Assembly: GCF_001544915.2 (NCBI RefSeq)
Contig: NZ_FCOE02000048.1
Location: 1 to 52,282, forward strand
Direction: 5' to 3'
DNA length: 52,282 nt
Origin: Caballeronia pedi
GTDB taxonomy: Bacteria; Pseudomonadota; Gammaproteobacteria; Burkholderiales; Burkholderiaceae
Shown here: positions 31,557 to 39,417 of the stretch, piece after piece
How the letters are laid out: each line of letters opens with the position of its first letter
Numbering within the stretch: the stretch's first letter is position 1
Position numbers and translations under genes: made by a program
The notes under the pieces: model-generated
What the model was told of the DNA's origin: nothing
The model's input: the letters and a program-made list of their open reading frames with translations, nothing else
Database searches by the model: none

Positions 31557-33068
31557 TCAACGCAGGCGGATCACGAACGGGTCCTGCATCGCACCCGAGT
31601 AATCGATGACGACGTTCTTGACGCGGGAGAACTCGCGCATGACTTCGAATCCGCCGCGACGTCCATAGCCGCTGTGTTTCATGCCGCCATTGGCCGACAT
31701 GTAGGCAGCCGAGCGATAGGTATTGATCCACACCGTGCCCGCGTCGACGTCCCGGGCGAAGCGCATCGCGCGATCGATGTCCCGCGTCCAGATGCCGGCC
31801 GCGAGGCCGTAGTGGGTGGCGTTGGCCAGCTCGATGAGCTCTTTCTCGTCGCTGAACGGCATCACGCCGACCACCGGGCCGAAAATCTCCTCCTGCATGA
31901 AGCGCATGTCGTTGCGCGCCTCCGACAGCACGGTGGGTTCGTAGTACCAGCCGCCTGCCAGGTCGCTGCGCGCGGGGCGTTGCCCGCCAGCGGCGAGCTT
32001 CGCGCCTTCCTGGATTCCGGAGGCGACATAGGTCTCCACCTTGTCGAGCTGGGCAGCAAGCGCAAGCGGTCCGATGTCGGTGTCTTCGTGCGTGGGATGG
32101 CCGACGCGCACGCGATTCGTGCGCTCGACGAGCGCCTCGACAAAGCGGTCGTGGACCGAGGCTTCGACGAAGCAGCGCGAGCCGGCGACGCAGGTTTGTC
32201 CGGCGGCTGCGAACACGCCCGAGACCACACCGTTGACGGCGCGCTCGATATCGACATCGCCGAACACGACGTGCGGCGACTTGCCGCCGAGTTCCATCTG
32301 GCAGGGCACGAGATTCTGGGCAGCGTTGCCCGCGATGCGTCGGCCGGTGACGGTGCTGCCGGTGAACACGAACTTGGCGATGCCCGGGTGCTGGGTCAGC
32401 GTGTCGCCGGTTTTCCTGCCGTCACCGGTCACGACGTTCATCACGCCGGGCGGAATGCCGGCCTGGATGACCAGTTCGGCGAGCGCCAGCGTCGACGCCG
32501 TGGCGTGTTCGGATGGCTTGACCACGATGGTGTTGCCGATGGCGAGACACGGCGCAAGCGTGCCGGTCAGCATCATGAGCGGGGAATTCCACGGGATGAT
32601 CATCCCGACGACGCCGAGCGGCTCACGCGTGTTGAAGTTCAGGGTGTCGAGCTTGTTCACCGGAATCGTGTCGCCTTGCAGCTTGTCGGCCATGCCGGCG
32701 AAGTAGAAGTACGAATCCGGGATGGCGCGCATCTGGGCGCGCATTTCCTTGAGCAGTTTGCCGTTGTCGCGACACTCGATGGCGGCGAGCGCATCGGCGT
32801 TTTCGAGCACCAGTTCACCGAGGCGGCGCACCAGTTTGCCGCGCTCGGTCTGTGTCATGCGGCGCCAGGCCGGGTTAGCAAAGGCCGTTTGTGCCGAGCG
32901 CACGGCGCTGTCCACGTCGACTTCATCGCCCAGTGCGAATTCATACCAGGGCTTGCCCGTGGTCGGATCGAAGCTTTGCAGATACTCGCCGCCATGCGGC
33001 TCGGTGAACTTGCCATCGATGAAGTGTCGTTGGCGTGAACCTTCCAGTGACTGCATCGTTGTGTGCAT
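31557..33068 (-). CDS. NAD(P)-dependent aldehyde dehydrogenase
   Basis: A 503-residue ALDH-superfamily enzyme that oxidises an aldehyde to an acid. Visible are the oxyanion Asn in IPWNSPLMM, the cofactor motif VFTGSTVTGRRIAGNAA, the general-base Glu in MELGGKSPHVV, the catalytic Cys in AAGQTCVAGSRCF, and the late EEIFGPVVGVMPF. The sequence is of the broad betaine-aldehyde/hydroxymuconic-semialdehyde type. GGAG before ATG 33068 decides the start over ATG 33056. It lies between the flavin reductase and the LLM oxygenase, so it should take the aldehyde formed by ring or C-N cleavage, as TgnC does in trigonelline breakdown. Confidence 0.92.
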   Translation of the reverse strand: MHTTMQSLEGSRQRHFIDGKFTEPHGGEYLQSFDPTTGKPWYEFALGDEVDVDSAVRSAQTAFANPAWRRMTQTERGKLVRRLGELVLENADALAAIECRDNGKLLKEMRAQMRAIPDSYFYFAGMADKLQGDTIPVNKLDTLNFNTREPLGVVGMIIPWNSPLMMLTGTLAPCLAIGNTIVVKPSEHATASTLALAELVIQAGIPPGVMNVVTGDGRKTGDTLTQHPGIAKFVFTGSTVTGRRIAGNAAQNLVPCQMELGGKSPHVVFGDVDIERAVNGVVSGVFAAAGQTCVAGSRCFVEASVHDRFVEALVERTNRVRVGHPTHEDTDIGPLALAAQLDKVETYVASGIQEGAKLAAGGQRPARSDLAGGWYYEPTVLSEARNDMRFMQEEIFGPVVGVMPFSDEKELIELANATHYGLAAGIWTRDIDRAMRFARDVDAGTVWINTYRSAAYMSANGGMKHSGYGRRGGFEVMREFSRVKNVVIDYSGAMQDPFVIRLR

Positions 33069-33082
33069 CGAATTGCTCCAGT

Positions 33083-34063
33083 TCAAACGTGAATGGGTTG
33101 ATCCCACGGCTGCGCGTCGCCGACCATCGCGATGCGGCCGCCGTCGTGCGAATCCATGTAGATCGTGAAATTTCCGCCGCCCGTCTCGCGCACGTAGCGA
33201 CGCAGCATCGAGCGGATTTCCCGCGACGGGATGTCGTCGAAAGGCAGTTGATCGAACGGGAAGAAGCGCAACCGGGGCGGCAACGTGGCCAGTGCCGCCG
33301 GCTGGGCCAGCCGGGCCCGGTACACCAGATAGCCCGGATCGTTCTCGGCTGTATCGAACACGGAGTACAGGAACGTGTCGTCCGGCAACAGCGCGAGTTC
33401 GCCGCCGCCAGGCAACGGCAGGCGTCCCTGCGTGACGCGGCGCGGGGCCGTAGGCAGTACCCAGCCGCCCTTGCCGTCCTGCGCAAGGAGCAGGCTGCCG
33501 TTCGCATCGATGAGATAGCCGACGATCATGTCGTGAGACGACAGCCAGCCCGGCGGCAGCGGGTCCTTGACGTTCGCATATCGTCCGCGGCAGAAGCCCA
33601 GCGGTGCGGCGGGACTCGTGCCGAACGCATGGATGCGGCCGATCAGGACGGTGTGATCCCCGGCATCGACCCGATCGTGAACCGAGCAGTCGAACCACGT
33701 CAGGCAGTCGGTCAGCACCGGGGCGCCGGTGTGCACGGTGTCGTGACCTACGTCGGAAAACTTGTCCGGGGATTTGGACGCGAACAGATTCGACACATCC
33801 GTCTGCCCGTCATGCAGCAGATTGACGGCGAAATGCCCGGCTTCCTGGAAGGTCGGATAGCTCGCGGCGCCTTTGCCGATGCACACGAGCAGCAGCGGCG
33901 GATCCAGAGACACCGACGTGAAGGAGTTCGCCGTCATGCCGCGGGGACGTCCGTCTGCGTCGCGCGTCGTCACCACCGTCACGCCGGTCACGAATGTGCC
34001 TAGCGCGCGGCGCAGCGCGACCGGGTCGATGGCGGTGAGTTCGCCTCGGGCGGGAAGTTGCAT
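33083..34063 (-). CDS. Flavin reductase fused to a Nudix-like C-terminal domain
   Basis: A two-domain protein of 326 residues. Residues 1-165 are a complete HpaC-type flavin reductase (RALGTFVTGVTVVTT; RGMTANSFTSVSLDPPLLLV; HFAVNLLHDGQTDVSNLF; GDHTVLIGRIHAF). Residues from about 175 on (HDMIVGYLIDANGSLLLAQ, GWVLPTAPRR, then LRFFPFDQLPFDDIPSREI) look like a Nudix fold, but the catalytic GX5EX7REUXEEXGU helix is not recognisable. It may bind a substrate or nucleotide. ATG 34063, with GAGGTGA upstream, is preferred to GTG 34072. It supplies reduced flavin to the LLM oxygenase and is the first structural gene of the operon. Confidence 0.87.
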   Translation of the reverse strand: MQLPARGELTAIDPVALRRALGTFVTGVTVVTTRDADGRPRGMTANSFTSVSLDPPLLLVCIGKGAASYPTFQEAGHFAVNLLHDGQTDVSNLFASKSPDKFSDVGHDTVHTGAPVLTDCLTWFDCSVHDRVDAGDHTVLIGRIHAFGTSPAAPLGFCRGRYANVKDPLPPGWLSSHDMIVGYLIDANGSLLLAQDGKGGWVLPTAPRRVTQGRLPLPGGGELALLPDDTFLYSVFDTAENDPGYLVYRARLAQPAALATLPPRLRFFPFDQLPFDDIPSREIRSMLRRYVRETGGGNFTIYMDSHDGGRIAMVGDAQPWDQPIHV

Positions 34064-34156
34064 ATCGATCACCTCGAAACGTCGTTACGTTGAGGTCAAC
34101 GATAGGCGACCGATTTTGCGTCGGCTTCCTGCGATCCGTAGGAGAGGATCGGCTAA

Positions 34157-36001
34157 TTAATCTCGATTGCGCGGCAGGGTTTTCCTCGATGCAGCCGGGT
34201 TGGCGCCAGCATTCGTCAGGGTGTGAAGCTGGATGGCGAGTTCGACCGCGAAGCGCCGTTCGGGCGACTCGACGTCGATGCCGAACAGCTCCTGAATGCG
34301 CGACAGCCGATAGCGCAGCGTGGTGACGTGCAGACCCATTGCGTCCGCGCAGGGCTGGCTGCGGCAGCCAGAGCGCAGATAGGCCGCAAGCGTGTCGAGA
34401 TACGGCGTTCCCGACGAACGGTCGTGGTCGACGAGACCACCAATGGTGCCGTCCACGAAGCCGTGCACGTCGGCCGAGTCGGCGGCTCCCATCAACATGG
34501 GCAAGGGTCCGAGCCCCTGAATATCCAGCGGCCCGCTTCGCCCGAATTTGCGCGCCACGCGGATCATTCGCCAGCAGCGCTCCCATTCGCTGGCCAACGG
34601 CTCGATGCCCTGGAAAACCTCGCCAATCGCCACGATCGGTTCGCGGCCGAGCGAACGGGCAAGCGTCTCGGAGATGCGCTTCGCCAGCCGCGGCAAGGCC
34701 GACACGTCGCGCAGACCGTCTTGCGGGATCAGGCAGACGAGACCACTTCCCACCGTGACGATATGGATGGGGACGTGCAATTGACGCGCCAGCAATTCGA
34801 CCGTGCCGTGGCTTTCCACCGAGAGATTGCTGGCTGCGCGCGCAGCGTCTGCGGGAACACGTTGATCGGGAAAGTCGACCACCAGCATCCGCAGCGGCGA
34901 GACCAGCGACAGGCCGAGGCGGCGCCCGCGCTGCAGGATGTCTTCCTCGTCCCGCCAGCGCCGTTCGACGATCTCGAAGAAAAGTTCGGTCAGCGTTCTG
35001 GTCTCGAAGCGGAACCGGACCACGCTGCGCATCATCTGCACGCTCAATGCAAATCGGGCGCTTTCGAGCATCAACTGGTGAAGGTCTCCAGACCCGGTGA
35101 CGCCAAATGTCAGCAGGGCGCCGACGAGTTCCTCGTCCACCTTGAGCGGTGCGATGGCGGCTTTCACGTTGAGTCCGCGATGCAGTGCAATGTCGATGGA
35201 CGTCTGCTGGAAGCGCTGAATGCTCTCCCGCACCAACGTGACCGTCTCCCGCCCGAACGCGCCGGCGAGCCAGCGTTGCCATTCGGCATCGTCCATGCTG
35301 GCCGGGGCCGGGGATCCGGCGCCCACGAGATGGTTGGCGAAGAAATCGATGACCAGTACGGGGCCGCCGAGCAAGTCGGCCAGCGTCGACGTGAGGTGCT
35401 CGACCGACCCGCCTGCGAGCACATCCCGCAACAGACGCCGCTGGGCTTCGAGCGCGTTCTGCAGGCGCAGGTGGGATTCGTGCTGGGCGCGTTGCCGATG
35501 CGCACGCTCGATGGCGATCGAGCCGAGATGCACGACGGTGGCCATGAACGTGAGATCTTCCTCGCTCACGTCACGCACCGAGCGCGACGCCACCGTGAGG
35601 ACCATCGGCCGGCCTTCCGAGTCTTTCGACGACATCGGCAGAACCAGTACGGTGCGGTAACCGCGCTCCTTCGCTTCACGCCGATAGCCGGGAAACTGCG
35701 TCGATTCGAGCGCGTCGCGGATATAGACGGGCTCGTTTTTTTGCAGCGCGATCAACGACGGGCTGGTCGCCAGTTCCCAGCGGTCCTCGGTGTGCTGAGG
35801 CAGGATGCTCGTCTCGAATCGCGTCACCACGAGACCGTATCCGTGCGCGAGGTCGATGCTCATCACCGATCCAAGGTCCCAGTCGTCTTGCTGCACTGCG
35901 GAACGCACGAGGTCGCGTAGCAGGCCGTCGAGGTCTTCGTCTGAGCTGATCTGACTGGCGACGTGGCGTAACGCCATCAGTCGTTGCTTTCGTTCGGGCA
36001 T
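34157..36001 (-). CDS. PucR/CdaR-type regulator with N-terminal GAF domain
   Basis: A 614-residue regulator. Residues 1-175 form a GAF-like sensor (DLVRSAVQQDDWDLGSVMSID; ALQKNEPVYIRDALE; RTVLVLPMSSKDSEGRPMVLTVASR; LGSIAIERAHRQR). A middle GGDEF-like CdaR region follows (about 370-500). The C-terminal PucR helix-turn-helix ends the protein (LDTLAAYLRSGCRSQPCADAMGLHVTTLRYRLSRIQELFGID). GGAGGAG precedes the ATG. It lies upstream of and parallel to the flavin reductase operon, 93 bp away, and divergent from the DUF1185 gene, so it probably controls both. Such proteins usually activate when the substrate is present. Confidence 0.88.
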   Translation of the reverse strand: MPERKQRLMALRHVASQISSDEDLDGLLRDLVRSAVQQDDWDLGSVMSIDLAHGYGLVVTRFETSILPQHTEDRWELATSPSLIALQKNEPVYIRDALESTQFPGYRREAKERGYRTVLVLPMSSKDSEGRPMVLTVASRSVRDVSEEDLTFMATVVHLGSIAIERAHRQRAQHESHLRLQNALEAQRRLLRDVLAGGSVEHLTSTLADLLGGPVLVIDFFANHLVGAGSPAPASMDDAEWQRWLAGAFGRETVTLVRESIQRFQQTSIDIALHRGLNVKAAIAPLKVDEELVGALLTFGVTGSGDLHQLMLESARFALSVQMMRSVVRFRFETRTLTELFFEIVERRWRDEEDILQRGRRLGLSLVSPLRMLVVDFPDQRVPADAARAASNLSVESHGTVELLARQLHVPIHIVTVGSGLVCLIPQDGLRDVSALPRLAKRISETLARSLGREPIVAIGEVFQGIEPLASEWERCWRMIRVARKFGRSGPLDIQGLGPLPMLMGAADSADVHGFVDGTIGGLVDHDRSSGTPYLDTLAAYLRSGCRSQPCADAMGLHVTTLRYRLSRIQELFGIDVESPERRFAVELAIQLHTLTNAGANPAASRKTLPRNRD

Positions 36002-36192
36002 TCGGTGTCTCCTCCGCTGCGCGCCAATCTACACCAAAGCAATGGAAGAAAAAAACGATCTTCCGTCGAACCGGAGGAAGACGGCTCGATGAAGCGTCCT
36101 TAGCATCGGTATCAACAGGAATGCGCGACAGCTTTCTTCGACGTCGCATGCCTTGTCATTCGCCACCACCGGTCCGCCATCTGGAGACGCCC

Positions 36193-36783
36193 ATGCTTAA
36201 GGAAGTACGCAAGATCGCCACTTTCGTCGAGACGACCTATTGCGAAGGCGGCAAGACTGCCGACACGCCCGTCACGACCGTCATCGTTGCCGCTGTCATC
36301 CGCAACCCCTGGGCGGGGCAGGGCTTCGTCGAGAACCTGCGCCCCGAAATTCTGCGCGTGGCGCCCGAACTGGGCGAGATCATGACCCGTCGCCTGGTGG
36401 AAGTGATGCCAGGCGAACAGGTGCAGGCTTACGGCAAGGCTGCCGTGGTCGGCGTCAACGGCGAGATCGAGCATGCGTCGGCGATCATCCACACTCTGCG
36501 ATTCGGCAATCTGTTTCGCCATGCCGTGAGCGGTACTGCGTTCCTGAGTTTCACGAACACGCGCGTCGGTCCCGGCGCGCTGGTGTCGGTGCCCATGATC
36601 CACAAATCGGAGACAGGCAAGCGCTCGCACTTCATCACGGGAACGTTCCAGATGGCCGACGCGCCGTCGGCGGACGAGATCCTGCTTGCAATCGGCGCTG
36701 CCGATGGCGGTCGCGTGCATCCGCGTATCGCCGATCGCTTTCAGGACATGCAGGAGATGGGCCTCGACCAGGCATCCGCCTGA
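36193..36783 (+). CDS. DUF1185 / AA_synth family protein
   Basis: A 196-residue protein of the Pfam AA_synth (DUF1185) family. Visible: EVRKIATFVETTYCEGGKTADTPVTTVIVAAVIRNPWAGQGFVENLRPEI, the central YGKAAVVGVNGEIEHASAIIHTLRFGNLFRHAV, and the late KSETGKRSHFITGTFQMADAPSADEILLAIGAADGGRVHPRI. The name comes from an old link to amino-acid synthesis and is not a proven function. Homologues often sit beside LLM monooxygenase genes, which fits here. ATG 36193 is chosen because homology starts there. It is divergent from pucR across a 190-bp promoter gap. Confidence 0.8.
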   Translation: MLKEVRKIATFVETTYCEGGKTADTPVTTVIVAAVIRNPWAGQGFVENLRPEILRVAPELGEIMTRRLVEVMPGEQVQAYGKAAVVGVNGEIEHASAIIHTLRFGNLFRHAVSGTAFLSFTNTRVGPGALVSVPMIHKSETGKRSHFITGTFQMADAPSADEILLAIGAADGGRVHPRIADRFQDMQEMGLDQASA

Positions 36784-36821
36784 CGAGTCATTCGAGTACC
36801 GCCGCCAAGATTGCACACACC

Positions 36822-37766
36822 ATGTCGTCGACCATCGCCTTTTTGAGCCGCATGTCCGCCGAATACCAGACGCCGTATCTCGCGTCGCTACGGTCGGCGT
36901 TGCCGGAGGAAACGATCCAGCCGCTTCACGCGCTCACGCCCGCGCAGCGCACGGAGACAACGATTGCGATCGTTGCCAATCCGGCGCCCGAAGACGTCGC
37001 GGCACTGCCGAATCTGGCGTGGATACAGAGCCTGTGGGCCGGTGTGGAGCAACTGGTGGCCGGGCTGCCGGCCGGTGGCCCGCCCGTCGTTCGCCTCGTC
37101 GACCCGGAGATGTCGCGAACGATGGCGGAGGCCGTGCTCGCCTGGACGTATTACCTGCATCGCGACATGCCCCGTTATACGCGACAGCAGTCGATGCGCG
37201 TCTGGCGGCAGCACGCGTACCGAAAGCCGTCGCAATTCTCTGTCGGCCTGCTGGGGCTCGGCGCGCTCGGGACCGAGGCGGCCCGGGCGCTCGTCAACGC
37301 GGGGTTCGTGGTCAGAGGCTGGAGTCGCTCGCCCAGGACGGCGCCGGGCGTCGAAACGTTCGCGGGCGAGGCGGGACTCGATGCAGTGCTGGCCAGCAGC
37401 GACGTCGTCGTGAGTCTGATGCCTTTGACGGCGCAGACGGCCGGTCTGCTCGACGCGAAGCGATTGCACGCGATGAAGCCGGGCGCGGGACTCATCAACT
37501 TCTCGCGCGGGCCGATCGTCGTGATGCAGGATCTCGTCGCGGCGCTGGATCGAGGGCACCTGTCGCATGCGGTGCTCGACGTCTTCGACATCGAACCGCT
37601 GCCGACGACTTCAGGCCTGTGGGAACACCCGAACGTGACGGTGTTGCCGCATATCTCCGCGCCCACGGATCAGCAGACGGCGGCGCGAGTCATCGCCGCA
37701 AATATCCGGGAGTACCGATTGTCGGGACGCATTCCGGGCAACGTCGATATCGTGCGGGGCTACTGA
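36822..37766 (+). CDS. GhrA-like glyoxylate/hydroxypyruvate reductase
   Basis: A 314-residue NAD(P)H-dependent 2-hydroxyacid dehydrogenase of the GhrA subgroup. The Rossmann motif is GLLGLGALGTEAARALVNAGFVV, with a WSRSPR stretch after strand 2 that favours NADPH. Catalytic Arg is in INFSRGPIV, Glu in FDIEPLPTTSGLW and His in TVLPHISAPTDQQT. It would reduce glyoxylate, hydroxypyruvate or another 2-oxoacid. The start at 36822 has no strong ribosome site (alternative ATG 36852). It is 38 bp after the DUF1185 gene and likely in one transcript. Confidence 0.88.
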   Translation: MSSTIAFLSRMSAEYQTPYLASLRSALPEETIQPLHALTPAQRTETTIAIVANPAPEDVAALPNLAWIQSLWAGVEQLVAGLPAGGPPVVRLVDPEMSRTMAEAVLAWTYYLHRDMPRYTRQQSMRVWRQHAYRKPSQFSVGLLGLGALGTEAARALVNAGFVVRGWSRSPRTAPGVETFAGEAGLDAVLASSDVVVSLMPLTAQTAGLLDAKRLHAMKPGAGLINFSRGPIVVMQDLVAALDRGHLSHAVLDVFDIEPLPTTSGLWEHPNVTVLPHISAPTDQQTAARVIAANIREYRLSGRIPGNVDIVRGY

Positions 37767-37803
37767 GCATGCAGACAGAAGACGCGTTCCATGCGGGCCG
37801 GTC

Positions 37804-38289
37804 ATGCTGAAACTGGATCGATTCGACATCGCGATCCTGAAAGCGTTGGCCCGGGACGGCCGAATGACGAAATCCCGGCTGGCGGCGGAAATCCATCTCT
37901 CGATATCGCCCGCATGGGAGCGTGTCAGGCGCCTCGAAGCCGCCGGCGTCATTCGCGGGTACTACGCGTCTCTGGACTGGACCCGCGTCGTTCAGGCTAG
38001 CCGGATCATCGTCGAGATTACGCTTGCGCGCCATACCGCCGCCGACCTGCAGCGATTCGAGGATCGCGTGCGTCGCTCGCCGGAGGTCACGCAATGCGAT
38101 GCAACGGGCGGAGGGCTGGACTACGTCATGCACGTCGTTTCCCGCGACATCGATCACTACCAGCGATTCATGGATGGCCTGCTCACCGAAGGTCTCGGCA
38201 TCGAGCGCTACTTCACGTACGTCGTGACGAAGGTCGTGAAGGAGCGCGGTGAGGTCGTGCCGTCCTGGGGTTGCCGGAGTCCGATGTAA
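37804..38289 (+). CDS. Lrp/AsnC family regulator
   Basis: A 161-residue feast/famine regulator. N-terminal helix-turn-helix (LDRFDIAILKALARDGRMTKSRLAAEIHLSISPAWERVRRLEAAGVI) and C-terminal RAM ligand-binding ferredoxin fold (ASRIIVEITLARHTAADLQRFEDRVRRSPEVTQCDATGGGLDYVMHVV) are clear. It follows the GhrA-like gene by 37 bp on the same strand. Lrp members next to catabolic genes usually sense an amino acid or amine intermediate, so this may be a second, local regulator besides PucR. The stop codon is at the edge of a cytochrome c gene remnant. Confidence 0.9.
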   Translation: MLKLDRFDIAILKALARDGRMTKSRLAAEIHLSISPAWERVRRLEAAGVIRGYYASLDWTRVVQASRIIVEITLARHTAADLQRFEDRVRRSPEVTQCDATGGGLDYVMHVVSRDIDHYQRFMDGLLTEGLGIERYFTYVVTKVVKERGEVVPSWGCRSPM

Positions 38290-38290
38290 A

Positions 38291-38431
38291 ACCTTCGAGA
38301 CCGCATGCGCAGTGTGCCACGGGGCATCGGGCGGCGTCGGGCATCTGGGCGTGAGACCGCTGATGGGCCTCAATACCAGCGTGGCGCAGAGCCGGCCCGA
38401 CAACCTGCTGCATGTGCTTCACAACGGTCTC
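38291..38431 (+). pseudogene. Cytochrome c domain remnant
   Basis: About 47 codons directly after the lrp stop read TFETACAVCHGASGG, then GHLGVRPLMGLNTSVAQSRPDNLLHVLHNGL. CAVCH is a c-type heme-binding motif, and the downstream LNTS-SRPDNLLHVLHNG block is that of dehydrogenase-linked cytochrome subunits (gluconate/alcohol dehydrogenase and nicotinate/isoquinoline-type molybdenum hydroxylases). There is no start codon or signal peptide of its own, and the second half of the domain is missing, so it is a broken fragment. It probably marks a past rearrangement at the edge of the Lrp gene. Confidence 0.65.
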
Positions 38432-38510
38432 AAACGATGTGCATTTTGCGCCTCGCATTGGTGCCTCACGACGACCTTGAAAACTGCGAGATAGATGCAC
38501 CGGGGCAAAT

Positions 38511-39290
38511 TCACTCCGGCTGAACGCTGGCTGCCCGACGGGAGCGTTTGGACACCGAGGCTTTCGCTGCAGACTTCGCCGTTTTCCCGCCCGGCGCCGG
38601 GCCGACCAGCGCCCGGATACCGGCTGCCGCAAATTTGACGAGCTGCTCATAATGCGCAGTAGACCTCGACGTTCGGGAGGAAGCGCCGAGACGCTCGGCG
38701 CGGCCGTTGAGCGCGTGCGCCTGCTGCCGGGCACCGACGGAAAAAAGATAGGCCCACGTCGCGTGTTCCCGCGAGATGCCGGGAATGACCGTGTGCAGAG
38801 CGTCGATGATCCGCTCCGCGATGGGATCGTAGTATGTCTCGCGGATACGTCGAGACCGCTCGTCACTACCCAGGCTGACGGACGCCACGAGTTGAACGTA
38901 AAGCGCGAGGTTCGCGGCGTCCTCACCGTGAAAAATCTCCGACAACGGTGTGAAGGCGATCGTCAGCACGTCTTCGACCGTTGCGGTACGGTCGCTCTCG
39001 AAAAGGGCGTCGAGCAGCTTCCCGCGGTGATCGTTGATCGCCGATGAACGGCGCTCGAAGACTGCCTCGTAGAGTTTGTCCTTGTTGGCGTAGTGATAGT
39101 GGACGAGCGCCTGCGCTACACCGGCCTCGTCGGCGATGTTGCGCATGCTCGCCCCCGCGTAACCATGTTCGCCGAACACCCGCTCCGCTGCGTTCAGGAT
39201 CGCGGAGAGGCGCGAGCCAGGTGCACGCTCGGTTTCTTGAGCATGGTTGCCCGGGTTTCCGGACCGCTTCTTCTCACGCGATGTTTTCAT
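38511..39290 (-). CDS. TetR family repressor
   Basis: A 259-residue repressor. N-terminal helix-turn-helix: LSAILNAAERVFGEHGYAGASMRNIADEAGVAQALVHYHYANKDKLYEAVFERR. The ligand domain follows with LVASVSLGSDERSRRIRETYYDPI. The C-terminal 30 residues are Lys/Arg/Ala-rich (KTAKSAAKASVSKRSRRAA), an unusual basic tail that may add nonspecific DNA affinity. ATG 39290 is preferred, with GGAG upstream; an ATG at 39308 is possible. An operator copy lies right before the gene, and two more lie in the crotonase/MFS promoter region, so it is autoregulated and controls the flanking catabolic genes. Confidence 0.9.
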   Translation of the reverse strand: MKTSREKKRSGNPGNHAQETERAPGSRLSAILNAAERVFGEHGYAGASMRNIADEAGVAQALVHYHYANKDKLYEAVFERRSSAINDHRGKLLDALFESDRTATVEDVLTIAFTPLSEIFHGEDAANLALYVQLVASVSLGSDERSRRIRETYYDPIAERIIDALHTVIPGISREHATWAYLFSVGARQQAHALNGRAERLGASSRTSRSTAHYEQLVKFAAAGIRALVGPAPGGKTAKSAAKASVSKRSRRAASVQPE

Positions 39291-39313
39291 GTTCAAACGC
39301 TCCGGCATTGTCC

Positions 39314-39331
39314 TATTCGATCGATCAGTCA
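39314..39331. promoter_or_regulatory. TetR operator copy 1 (tetR promoter)
   Basis: TATTCGATCGATCAGTCA: the right half GATCAGTCA is identical to that of operator 2 and the left half matches 5 of 9. It adjoins a minus-strand TATACT (39331-39336), the likely -10 of tetR, so binding would cover the start of transcription. Confidence 0.6.
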
Positions 39332-39417
39332 GTATATCGCGACCGCCATGCGGCGTGCCTCGCCCGGTTCGAACCGCGTAGCTCAGGGCGCAGCGGTCCG
39401 CCGATGAGCCAGCGCCG

